Shown here piece after piece: positions 9,574 to 19,000 of a stretch of DNA of 64,000 bases. Source of the DNA: Azolla caroliniana (lineage: Eukaryota; Polypodiophyta); contig JBHGNT010000013.1 of NCBI GenBank assembly GCA_043228905.1, positions 5,828,001 to 5,892,000 of the forward strand, read 5' to 3'. Position 1 is the stretch's first letter. Every line of letters starts with the position of its first letter. Position numbers and translations under genes: made by a program. Below the pieces are notes generated by a model. It was not told where the DNA came from. It searched no databases and saw nothing but the letters and a program-made list of their open reading frames with translations.

Positions 9574-11128
9574 AGAAGCAAAGCATGACACCCAGAGCCG
9601 CAGGTGGTTGAGTGCCATGCAGGACGAGATGGATTCCCTGCATGAGAACCACACATATGAACTTGTGGAGTTGCCGAAGGGAAAGCGGGCACTTCGAAAC
9701 AAGTGGGTGTTCAAGCTGAAACCGGGAGATGCCGGAAACCCCCCGAGATACAAAGCCAGGATCGTGGTGAAGGGGTTTCAGCAAAAGAAGGGCGTCGACT
9801 TCGACGAGATATTTGCCCCGGTAGTGAAGATGACCTCCATCCGGACGGTGCTGAGCATAGCGGCAAGCATGGACCTCGAGGTAGAACAGATGGACGTGAA
9901 GACGGCATTCCTTCACGGCGACCTCGATGAAGAGATCTACATGCAGCAACCGGAAGGATTCGAGAAGGAAGGGAAGGAGCACCTGGTATGCCGGTTGAAG
10001 AAGAGCCTTTACGGACTGAAGCAGGCTCCCCGGCAATGGTACCGGAAGTTCGACTCCTTCATGACCGACGAAGGGTACCTCAAAACGCAGTCCGACCACT
10101 GCGTGTTTGTGAAGGAGTTCGAAGGAGGAGACTCTCTAATACTCCTCCTGTACGTGGACGACATGTTGATCGTCGGACGGGACCAGGTCAAGATACGGAT
10201 GCTGAAGAAGGCTCTTCACCGAACCTTCTCAATGAAGGACCTGGGTCCGGCGAGGCAAATACTAGGGATGCACATCATCCGGGACCGGAAGAAGAAGCAG
10301 TTGTGGCTGTCACAGGAGAAGTACGTGACAAAGGTGCTTCAACGGTTCAACATGTCGGAAGCAAGACCGGTCGGATCGACCCTCCCGGCAAACTGCAAGC
10401 TGTCCAGCAAGCAAAGTCCCAAGACAAAGGCTGAAAAGGAGGATATGATGAAAGTGCCGTATGCCTCAGCAGTCGGGAGCTTGATGTACGCCATGGTGTG
10501 TACGAGACCGGACATCGGATATGCAGTCGGAGTGGTGAGCCGGTACATGAGCAATCCCGGCAAAGAGCACTGGAACGCGGTCAAGTGGATACTCCGATAC
10601 CTGAAGGGCACGGCAAACGTGTGCCTCCGATTCGGCTCCGGTAAGCCCGAACTCGAAGGCTTTACTGATTCTGATATGTCGGCTGATGCAGATACCAGCC
10701 GGTCCACATCAGGGTATGTGATGACGTATGCAGGGGGAGCTGTTTCGTGGCAGTCGAGGCTGCAGAAGACGGTTGCGTTGTCAACCACGGAGGCGGAGTA
10801 CATGGCGGCTGTTGAAGCCGGCAAGGAAATAATATGGATGAAGGACTTCATTAGAGAGCTCGGTATCCGGCAAGAGGAGTACCGACTCTACTGCGACAGT
10901 CAGAGTGCCATCCACCTTGCGAAGAACGCAGCCTATCACTCCCGGACGAAGCACATCCAGCGAAGATATCACTGGATCCGGGAAAGGATAGAAGACAAGG
11001 AGTTCGTGCTGACGAAGATCCACACCGACGAGAACGGGTCGGATATGCTGACCAAGGTGCTCACACCCGACAAGCTGGAAGCATGCCGGAAGAGGATCGG
11101 ATTGGAAAGACATCCCATGCCGAAGTGA
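9536..11128 (+). CDS. Copia-A reverse transcriptase and RNase H (frame after 1-base insertion)
   Basis: Continuation of the polyprotein in the shifted frame; the first codon given is only where the frame is open, not a real start. RT carries KWVFKLKPGDAGNPPRYKAR, the first catalytic Asp in QMDVKTAFLHGDL, LYGLKQAPRQWYRKF and the catalytic YVDD at 10151-10162. RNase H shows Asp in FTDSDMSADAD, Glu in STTEAEYMAA and Asp in YCDSQSAIHLAKN, followed by KHIQRRYHWIRE. It ends in TGA at 11126-11128, directly before the purine tract. No other break is visible. Confidence 0.92.
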   Translation: MLLTDEGEPESFEEAKHDTQSRRWLSAMQDEMDSLHENHTYELVELPKGKRALRNKWVFKLKPGDAGNPPRYKARIVVKGFQQKKGVDFDEIFAPVVKMTSIRTVLSIAASMDLEVEQMDVKTAFLHGDLDEEIYMQQPEGFEKEGKEHLVCRLKKSLYGLKQAPRQWYRKFDSFMTDEGYLKTQSDHCVFVKEFEGGDSLILLLYVDDMLIVGRDQVKIRMLKKALHRTFSMKDLGPARQILGMHIIRDRKKKQLWLSQEKYVTKVLQRFNMSEARPVGSTLPANCKLSSKQSPKTKAEKEDMMKVPYASAVGSLMYAMVCTRPDIGYAVGVVSRYMSNPGKEHWNAVKWILRYLKGTANVCLRFGSGKPELEGFTDSDMSADADTSRSTSGYVMTYAGGAVSWQSRLQKTVALSTTEAEYMAAVEAGKEIIWMKDFIRELGIRQEEYRLYCDSQSAIHLAKNAAYHSRTKHIQRRYHWIRERIEDKEFVLTKIHTDENGSDMLTKVLTPDKLEACRKRIGLERHPMPK

Positions 11129-11138
11129 AGGGGGAGTT

Positions 11139-11758
11139 TGTTGGGATTTCGGTCCCTTTCGGATGGGATGGTCGGATATCGGAGATGAATGCCGACAAGC
11201 CCGGTTTCGGTTTCGGATCCGGATGACGAAGACCCCGGCTTCGGTGCCGGATGACGAATGTACCCGAAGAGCGATCCGGATGCAGGGACATATCCGTGAA
11301 TATGTTCGCTACGAGCCCCCTGAGGCTATAGTTGTAAATAGCCCAAAGTCATATAAGTATAAATATGACTTAGGGCAAACAGTTTTTCTGTTGCTTCTCA
11401 TTTTTCTGTTTTTCCACTTTAGAGGAGTGAAGAGAGCAGCCGAGAGAGAGAGAGAAAGAGAGAGAGCGCGAGAGAGAAAGAGGTAGACGCCTCTGTGTAT
11501 TTCCGCCGCCTGTGGCGAGGACAGCGAGCTCAAGGTCGTCGCCTTGGAGCTCGTCATTGTATACTTCTCTGTATAGTGTTGTTTGGAGTCTTGTACTCCC
11601 GTGGTTTTTCCCCGTTTAGGGTTTTCCACGTTAATCCTTGTGTACTCGCGTTTCTTCGTTTTGTTTCTACGTGTGTTTCCTATTTTCTGCTCCATTGATC
11701 CGCGATTAATCGGTTGTGGCCGAGATAAGAAGCCGGATAGAAGGGCCTATTCCTTACA
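11139..11758 (+). repeat. Copia-A 3' LTR
   Basis: Same sequence as 6403-7024, with one GA unit fewer near 11436. CACCC follows it. Confidence 0.92.
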
Positions 11759-11763
11759 CACCC

Positions 11764-12507
11764 TACAATAATTGGACATCATAGAAACGTGATCCACTGC
11801 ACAATAACCAGCAACATGTCGTGGTTGATCGCGGCCTATTTCATCAATCGTTCCCCCCCCCTATTGTAAACGAGTATGGGACTGTGTTGGACAGCCATCT
11901 CGTGCACCCTTCCCCCTCCCTACATGGTGCGTTGTTTGGGACTGCGCAAGGCAGCCAACACACATTCGCGCCGCCCCTCCTTCCCACCCCTCATCCATGC
12001 TCACAACAGCCTCACCTCTCACGTTTTCAGAACCCTAATTACTCCCATTTCTCTGTTCCCTCCTCACATCCCCCTTTGTCTTCCTATGGAGGCAGCCTCT
12101 ATGAACAAATGCCTCCTCCCCTCCCCTCTCCCTCTCAATTATTTCCATATCTCATACATGCCCCTTCATTACTTCCCGATAATCTAACTCATGCCCCCCC
12201 CTATTTTAGCCCTAATTCACATACTACCCCTCCCCCTCCTTTATCTAATTTTCATTCGCCCCCCCCACATTTTTTTACCCCATTTGTTGAAACCCCCCCC
12301 TCTAACTCATACTCTACCCCTCCCTCGTATCTTAATAAACCTCCTTCTTATTATCCCCTCTCTAATATAAAAACCCCCTTCACCCACCACACCACCCCTC
12401 CCTCCTATCCTAATCATAAACATTATAGAAATACACCACACTCCACTAATCCTCCCCCTACCACACACCATAGGAACCCACCTTCTAGCCGACCAAAAAA
12501 CGACTAG
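11764..12507 (+). CDS. PLE ORF1, C-terminal part (Pro/Ser/His-rich)
   Basis: Downstream of copia-A, ORF1 resumes as a low-complexity chain rich in Pro, Ser, His, Tyr and Asn. It is open from a stop near 11782 to TAG at 12505-12507. No domain was found. Runs of seven to eight C in the DNA encode the Pro stretches. The frame ends two codons after an A AAA AAC heptamer that would move ribosomes into the reverse transcriptase frame. In this copy ORF1 is interrupted by copia-A, so it cannot make a full product. Confidence 0.5.
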
Positions 12508-12547
12508 CATGGCATGCTAAGCGTGTTAACAAACACTTTAGACACGC
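12495..12547 (+). promoter_or_regulatory. Putative -1 ribosomal frameshift site between PLE ORF1 and RT
   Basis: The heptamer A AAA AAC (12495-12501) is in the ORF1 zero frame (CCA AAA AAC GAC TAG). A -1 slip gives CGA CTA GCA, the RT frame, which opened only at 12489 after TAG at 12486-12488. A small hairpin AGCAT-GGC-ATGCT begins about four bases downstream, and a second pairing, GCGTGT with ACACGC (second arm ending at 12547), follows. This is the canonical X XXY YYZ arrangement. Confidence 0.6.
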
Positions 12548-14372
12548 CGTGCATCCTTGTAGACGCCTATTTTATCTTCTTAATAGGACCACCTCCACCC
12601 CAGACACTTTTATGTGGCTAGGTAATACAAATACATCTTTCCCCTTCCGCCCACGCCATAAAAAATCCAATAGACTACGAAAAAAGTTTTGGAAACCACT
12701 TAGTGCTACCCTTCGAATAGAAAGTAAAATTCACAATTTATCTAAACACCCCCTTACAAATAATGAAACACAATTGCTAAGCTTAGGACTCAAATACATT
12801 CCACCATCCTCTCTACCTTCCACTAATACTATCATTAAAGAATTTGCTAGTTTAAGTAGATCTTTACGTTTAAAACATTTCTTTAGAGACATGGACTCAC
12901 CCCCCCTTAATCCATTTAAACTACCAAATCCTAACTGGAATCCACCATCTCAATATCCCCCTCTTGAAAATATTATTAAAAAACATGAAACCCTCCTTTT
13001 GTCTAAACTCCAACAACCTAAACCCAAACCCGTTAGGACACCATTTCACCTTCGCACAACCCTTAAGAGCCTTAGGAAAAACAACCAAATTATCGTTCTT
13101 CCGGCTGATAAGAACATGGGAGTATGTGTTCTAGACAAAGATACCTATTATGAAAAAGCTATAAATCACCTCTCGGATACCACCACCTATAGAAAAGTAA
13201 CCCATTTTCCATTAGAAGAACTCTTATACCGCCTAAATAGTATAGTGCAAAAAAATCTAGGGACACTTTCCTTTATCGAAGCTAATTACATACTCCATAA
13301 ACCTGTAAAGGGATATCAAGTATCTAATATTTACTTTCTCCCTAAACTCCATAAAACACCCATTAGCTTTAGACCCATCTGTTCTTATAATAACTCGATA
13401 TTCGAGCAAACCTCGAAATGGCTACATTTTCAACTATTACCCATCCTAGTACTCCAAAAACAATACCTAAAAGACGCACACTCACTCATCCAGAAACTAG
13501 AACAACTAACCTCCCCTCCTAACAGTTTCATCTTCTCTTTTGATGTAGAATCCCTTTATCCTAGCATCCCCCCTAAGTTAGGACTCGAAGCACTCCGCCA
13601 TATCATCTCTCCCCATTTTTCCTTAGCCAAGACCAATCTTATCTATACCCTTAGCGCTCTAACCCTAGAGTATCACTATCTAACCTTCGATAACCAAGTA
13701 TACCAACAAATCAAAGGAACGGCCATGGGTAGCAATTTCTCAGTTGTCTATGCATGCCTTTTCTTATCACACCTAGAAAACTCACAAACCACACCCCATC
13801 TCTTCTATTTTACTAGGTACATAGATGATGCATTCGGGGTTTGGACAGGTACGAAACCCCAACTCTTAGACTACCTCAGTTTCTATAGCCTTATGACCAA
13901 TAACTCTATTAAACTTACGATCCATACATCCCCCACTAGGCTCCCTTTCTTGGATATTTGGATCAATCTAGAGAACTCTAAGTTCTCTTTCAATTGTTTC
14001 CAAAAACCATTAAATTCCTATCAATATCTTCCCTTCTCCTCAGACCATCCTATACACGTCAAACAAAATTTTATTTCGAACGAATTAAAACGCTACCTAG
14101 TTAGAGAAAGCACACCTATAGGGTACCTAGAAATGAAAAAACGTTTCTTCCTTAGACTCATTAGCCGAGGTTACCCACCAAATTTCATCCTTAAAGCCTT
14201 TAATAAACATCCTTTCTCCCTTAGGAATACTCTCATCCATAAGCATAAAAACAAATCTTCCCTTACACCTACCATATTCAAGCTTAGGTACTCTAAAAAC
14301 TCCCCTAAATTAGGTATCCACTCGTTCTTAAAAGACTTACACATCGACCTTAGCCTAGATCCCCAACTATAA
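12501..14372 (+). CDS. Penelope-like element reverse transcriptase
   Basis: Intact RT frame. If entered by -1 frameshift it starts at 12501; no ATG lies near the start, and residue numbers here count from the GTG at 12549 (607 residues). The PLE-type N-terminal segment (KIHNLSKHPLTNNE) precedes the RT core. Visible motifs are ADKNMGVCVLD near residue 186, SFDVESLYPSIP near 332 with the first catalytic Asp, GTAMGSNFSV near 391, and YIDDAFG near 424 with the catalytic Asp pair, followed by LPFLDIWI near 470 and a Lys/Arg-rich thumb region. The enzyme copies the element RNA onto a DNA 3' end. The frame stops soon after the thumb, with no GIY-YIG endonuclease domain, as in terminal or EN-lacking PLEs. 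The RT shows no stop or frameshift. Confidence 0.88.
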   Translation, partial: RLAWHAKRVNKHFRHAVHPCRRLFYLLNRTTSTPDTFMWLGNTNTSFPFRPRHKKSNRLRKKFWKPLSATLRIESKIHNLSKHPLTNNETQLLSLGLKYIPPSSLPSTNTIIKEFASLSRSLRLKHFFRDMDSPPLNPFKLPNPNWNPPSQYPPLENIIKKHETLLLSKLQQPKPKPVRTPFHLRTTLKSLRKNNQIIVLPADKNMGVCVLDKDTYYEKAINHLSDTTTYRKVTHFPLEELLYRLNSIVQKNLGTLSFIEANYILHKPVKGYQVSNIYFLPKLHKTPISFRPICSYNNSIFEQTSKWLHFQLLPILVLQKQYLKDAHSLIQKLEQLTSPPNSFIFSFDVESLYPSIPPKLGLEALRHIISPHFSLAKTNLIYTLSALTLEYHYLTFDNQVYQQIKGTAMGSNFSVVYACLFLSHLENSQTTPHLFYFTRYIDDAFGVWTGTKPQLLDYLSFYSLMTNNSIKLTIHTSPTRLPFLDIWINLENSKFSFNCFQKPLNSYQYLPFSSDHPIHVKQNFISNELKRYLVRESTPIGYLEMKKRFFLRLISRGYPPNFILKAFNKHPFSLRNTLIHKHKNKSSLTPTIFKLRYSKNSPKLGIHSFLKDLHIDLSLDPQL

Positions 14373-14920
14373 AACATTCCTAAGCCTTTCATATGTTGGA
14401 CCAAGTCCAAATCACTCTATTCTTATCTAGTCAAAACTAAATATATTAGATCCTCAAATCCCCATTAAAACATCACACTTACTATTGCTATCATTCTACT
14501 AGAACTAAATATAATAGATCCTCAAATCATCCCTTACCATCAAACTCATTAAGCTATCCCTCTCTACATTCACTACCTCCCTAACTCCCAAATCCTCCTT
14601 TATACACATTCAAATCCCCTCTCATCCATCCCCACCACTCCCCTTCACTCTTCTTGCATCTTCCCCTATATAAGCCTCTCACATTTTTGTATATGGTCTT
14701 TAACACTGATGAGCTCATATAGAGCAAAACATGTTTGCCAAAAGACCTTTTCTTACATAAATTGAAATTTGAATTCTCTCTCTCTCTCTCTCTCTCTTCT
14801 CCTCCCCTACTACTCTCTTTTATACTATTCTTTAGTTACCATACTATTTACACTAACTATCCAACCGCCGAAGGTTATATGCTCGCACTCCTTGCTTAGG
14901 CCATACGGCCCACAAGTACT
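14373..14920 (+). other. PLE 3' untranslated region
   Basis: AT and C-rich, no ORF of note. It contains a short duplication of ACTAAATATA-TAGATCCTCAAAT near 14436-14460 and 14505-14528, a (CT)n run near 14776-14796, and the hammerhead-like fold at 14695-14747. It ends CACAAGTACT at 14920, with no poly(A). Confidence 0.6.
14695..14747 (+). ncRNA. Hammerhead ribozyme-like motif of the PLE, probably inactive
   Basis: Stem I pairs GGTCTT (14695-14700) with AAGACC (14742-14747), with a CA/TG pair next to the core. The core CTGATGA is 14706-14712. Stem II is GCTC-ATATA-GAGC (14713-14725). The next core box should be GAAA but reads AAAA (14726-14729), followed by a minimal stem III region ACATGTTT. 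Minimal hammerheads of this layout are known from PLEs; the missing G predicts little or no self-cleavage in this copy. Confidence 0.6.
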
Positions 14921-15601
14921 AAAGAGTGAAACGGGGTCCGGTCAACCGGGCCCAAACCGAAGAAGAACCGACAAGGCCGGATTTGCTCGGACAAACATGT
15001 ACCGGCCGGTTACGATTAGGAAAGGGAGCCGACCAAACCGGAACTCCATCGACCGAGACCGATCCGGGCGAAGGCTATGTCGGCATGATTGGAGGCCGAG
15101 GCGTACGAGCCACAACACGCGGTGGGAGCCGGTGAGCGCAAGAAGGAGGCTAACCGGGCACGGTGATTACGGCTTGGCGGAAGACCGAGAGCAAGGGAAA
15201 CCCTCCCCACCTATTCCTGAGACTTCGGCGGTAGCGGATCAACATAAGACCGAAGAGACGGCGGGTGGCGGTGAGGACTTGGAGACCAGAACGGACGAGG
15301 CTACCAGAACGGGTACCCGGTGCGTGAAGACGGTCGAGCACGGCCCAGATGGCGAGCCGGACTCGGAAAGGGCTACGGCAACAAAGGACAAAGAGACCGA
15401 CGCGGAGGTCAGGACTACGGCGGATGAAGGGCGTGACACGAAGCATGCATTACGGTCGGTGAAGGGCCCAAGAACGAGCATGCATCCGAGAGAGCGTCAA
15501 CGAGTGATCGGAAACGGTGGACCGATTGAGCCTTTGAGAGGCGAAGACTCGGTGGTGGACTGAGAGTGGGAGGAACCCTCCACACCTATCCGTGAGGCAT
15601 C
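14921..15601 (+). repeat. Right copy of the 1436-bp duplication, first part
   Basis: Matches 4201-4881. It starts immediately after the PLE 3' end and stops at copia-B, whose target duplication GCATC is 15597-15601. Confidence 0.9.
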
Positions 15602-15885
15602 TGTTGGAAGCAATGTCGTCTGTGCGGAAGATCTTGAAGCACTCGATTCCTGTTTATTCCCTGTGTATGACAGAATGTAGGTCGTTGCACAGAGAGAGAG
15701 AGAGAGAGAGAGACACAAAAGAGTTTCTTATTTCATAAAGCAACAATACAACAACCAACCTCACAAAGAGGTTACAAGGTCACTATATATAGTGACCGAC
15801 TTAGGGCAACTGCCCTTTATGCTAATTACATAAATGGCCAAAACGGGATGGTGTGAATACGTCCATTATACACAGGTATTCAACA
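15602..15885 (-). repeat. Copia-B 3' LTR (left copy)
   Basis: Bounded by TGTTGGAAG and TTCAACA. It contains a GA microsatellite and the 20-bp perfect palindrome at 15779-15798, whose centre is TATATATA. Confidence 0.92.
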
Positions 15886-16078
15886 CTCCCCCGTAATGGG
15901 CGTATACATGGGTTATCTAAGGTTACAGGTATAGACTTAGGTTCTCGGACATATCAGCTTTGTTCGAGTCGGCAGGGTTCGAAGGCAGAAGACCGAACTG
16001 GTCGGGTCGGAACAGTTGAAGCCGATCATTAAGGAACTGATGTCGGTTGTCGGGAACCATCCTGCTCTGTGTCCGGCT

Positions 16079-19000
16079 CTAACCGGACTGGTTTGTCGTT
16101 ACGCCCATCTGATGCCGAAGAGACCGAAAACGGTCTGCCGAAAGACACTTGGTCATTCCATCTGCGACATTGTCGGTTGTGGATATTTTCTCTAGACCGA
16201 TTTTCCTTGAAATGACGCAGTCCCGAACGAAGTGATATCGAACATCGATATGTTTGGAGGCGTTGTGGTGAACCGGATTTTTCGACAAGGCAACAGCACC
16301 TTGACTGTCGCTGTAGACAACTGGAGCCGAGTCATGTTCGACTTGTCGAAACGTGTGCGCCAGCCGACCGAGCCACAAAGCTTCTTTTGCTGCGTCGGAC
16401 GCAGCTACATATTCTGCTTCGGTCGTTGAGGTCGCTGTGCACTCCTGAAGTTTCGACTTCCACGAGATTGCTCCATTGCCGAATTTGAAGCAGTATCCGG
16501 TTGTTGATTTCCGGCTGTCTATACAGCCGGCGAAGTCCGAGTCGGTGTAACCGACTACGCCTGAGGTTCGGTTCGGACCGAAAAGAATGCCGTGATCTTT
16601 TGTGCCAGCCAGATATCTGAACACATGCTTGACTGCGTTCCAATGCGATCGGCCAGGATTGTGCATAAATCTGCTAACGACTCCTACGGCATGAGAGATG
16701 TCAGGCCGTGTCGCGACCATCAGGTACATAAGGGAGCCGACTGCCGGTGCATACGGTACCGACTTCATATCTTCCCCCTCCGAACCGGATGTCGGGCAGT
16801 CTCGCTGAGAGAGCCGAAGATTCATAGGGAGTGGGGTTGAAGCAGATTTGGCTGATTGCATGTTGAAGCGTTCCAAGACACGTCCGATATAGTCGGTCTG
16901 AGACAAAAAAAGATGTCGTGTATCGCGATGCCGACTAATCTTCATGCCAAGGATGTGTCGTGCCGGACCGAGGTCCTTCATGGCAAACTTCAACCGCAGT
17001 TGCCGAACGAGATCGGCAAGTTCGCCCGCGTGGCGTCCAGAAATTAGCATGTCGTCCACGTAAATGATGAGGAAGATGGGTGATCCATCTTGAGCTGTGT
17101 TGGTGAAGAGACAATGGTCCTCATCGCTTTTGGAGAAGCCGATCGATTGGATGAAGTCGTCGAACTTCTTGTACCATTGTCGCGGTGCCTGTTTGAGGCC
17201 GTATAGACTCTTCCTGAGTCGGCAGACTAGATGTTCTTGGCCAGTTGCCACGAAGCCTTTTGGCTGCTCCATATAAATTTCCTCCTCGAGATCACCATGG
17301 AGGAAGGCTGTTTTGACATCTAGCTGAATCAGCTCCAAGTTGTCGGCTGCCACGACGCCGAGCAGAAAACGAAGGGTTGTCATTTTCACCACTGGTGAAA
17401 AAATCTCGTCGAAGTCGACGCCATATTCTTGTCGGAAGCCCTTCGCAACTAATCTGGCCTTGTACTTTGGGGTGGTCGAATCAGACGTCTCTTTTAGTCG
17501 ATAAACCCACTTGCAAGGAAGAGCACGTCGGTTCCTAGGTAATTCGACCAGATCCCAAGTCTTGTTTGCACGGATGGAGTGCATTTCCGACTCCATCGCC
17601 AGATGCCAGGTGGCCGAATCGACAGATGTCGATGCTTCTTCGTAAGACGTCGGTTCGCCGGCGTCGGTGAAGAAAATTCCAGGAGAATACCTCTCCGGAG
17701 GTTGCGACAGTCTCTCGGATCGTCGAGGTATGATTGGACTGGTCGCATCGGGTATCGAGGTCGGATGGTCCGAAACCGAATCATTCGGCTGTGCTGAGTC
17801 AGAGTTGTCTGAGTCGGTAGTATAAGGTTCAGCTACCCGTGAAGCTGACCGTGTGTTGAGAGCGGGGCCTTCTTGAAGGGTCGGCACATCGGAGAATGTT
17901 ACCCTTCGGACTTCGATCAGTTTTTCGACTGATGGATTCATAGCCGACTCGTTGAACACAACGTCCGAACTTCGAACGATTTGTCTGCGTTCGGGGTCCC
18001 AGAGTCGGTATCCCATTTCGCTGTCTGATCCATATCCAAGGAAAATGCATTTCCTGGACCGAGGTGCAAGTTTTCGGCGATCATCTTTCGGAATAAGGGC
18101 GTACGCCTCGCATCCGAAGATCCTCAGCTTGTCGTAATTCGGCTTGCTGCCGATCCATAGTTCCTGAGGAATTTGAAGTCCTAGAGGTCTACTTGGCGAC
18201 ATATTGATTATGTGTACTGCCGTGAGTAGAGCCTCTGCCCAGAAGCCATCCGACAGTCCGGAGTGTTGGAGCATGGAAACTATCCTTTCTTGGATTGTCC
18301 GATTCATTCGTTCTGCAACCCCGTTTTGCTCCGGACTGTGTGGTGCCGTAAATTCATGTCGGATGCCGCGTTGTCGGCAGAATTTGACGAATTCGTCGGA
18401 TTTGAACTCTCCCCCATTATCGGTCCGAAGGCATTTCAGCTTTCGGTCGGTTTGATTTTCTACCATAGCGAGCCAATCGGTGAAGATCGAGAAGACACGA
18501 TCTTTGGTGCGAATTGGATAAGCCCACACCTTTCGAGTCGAATCGTCAATAAAACTGACGAAGTAAGAGGCACCGCCTAGAGACTGATTCGGCATTGGGC
18601 CACAGACGTCCGAATGGACTAGATCGAGAGGTCTCGTTTCTTTTGGTGCTGATGTCGGGTGTGATGTGGCTACTTGTTTGCCATACTGGCAATGCTCGCA
18701 GAATTGATGGTCGGAGAAGGAGAGTTTGGGGATGTACCCGGCTCTGGATAGGTGCGTGATGCCGGCCTTGCTGAGGTGTCCTAATCTTCGGTGCCATAGT
18801 GATGACACAGGAATATCCACCAAAAACAGGTTACCCTCTCTGAGCGTAACATGTAGCGGATACAATGAGTGTATCTTAGGTCCTCTAGCAAGCAGGAGGT
18901 TCCCCCTGTGGAGTGTCCACCCTCCCGAAGAAAAACCGGCACGAATGCCGTCTTCATCTAGTTGTCCGACTGAGATCAATGGCCTTGAGAGCTCGGGTAC

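Larger units (their letters stand above)
6403..11758 (+). mobile_element. Copia-A, young Ty1/copia LTR retrotransposon
   Basis: Complete element with 622 and 620 bp LTRs (TGTTGGG...TTACA), perfect target duplication CACCC at 6398-6402 and 11759-11763, primer site, polypurine tract (AAGGGGGAG just before 11139) and gag-pol. The LTRs appear identical apart from a 2-bp GA-repeat length difference, so insertion was very recent. It belongs to the same family as copia-E and close to copia-D. One extra C breaks the polyprotein. Confidence 0.93.
5637..14920 (+). mobile_element. Penelope-like element (PLE) lacking GIY-YIG endonuclease, split by copia-A
   Basis: Identified by its reverse transcriptase (12501-14372) and a hammerhead-like fold near its 3' end, both known for Penelope-like elements. 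The left junction is defined by comparison with the right duplication copy (shared until GGCTCG at 5636), and the right junction by the start of that copy at 14921. Removing copia-A and one 5-bp target duplication leaves about 3.9 kb. The 5' end is probably truncated: no upstream pseudo-LTR is seen and the first frame is open across the junction. The sense strand is strikingly C-rich and G-poor, unlike GC-rich X and the copia elements. Confidence 0.85.

Noticed and set aside
9542-10099. Long antisense frames over copia coding regions (also 17-18 kb, 37-38 kb and 43-44 kb)
   Set aside because: They are codon-bias shadows of pol, with no domain, start context or conservation of their own.
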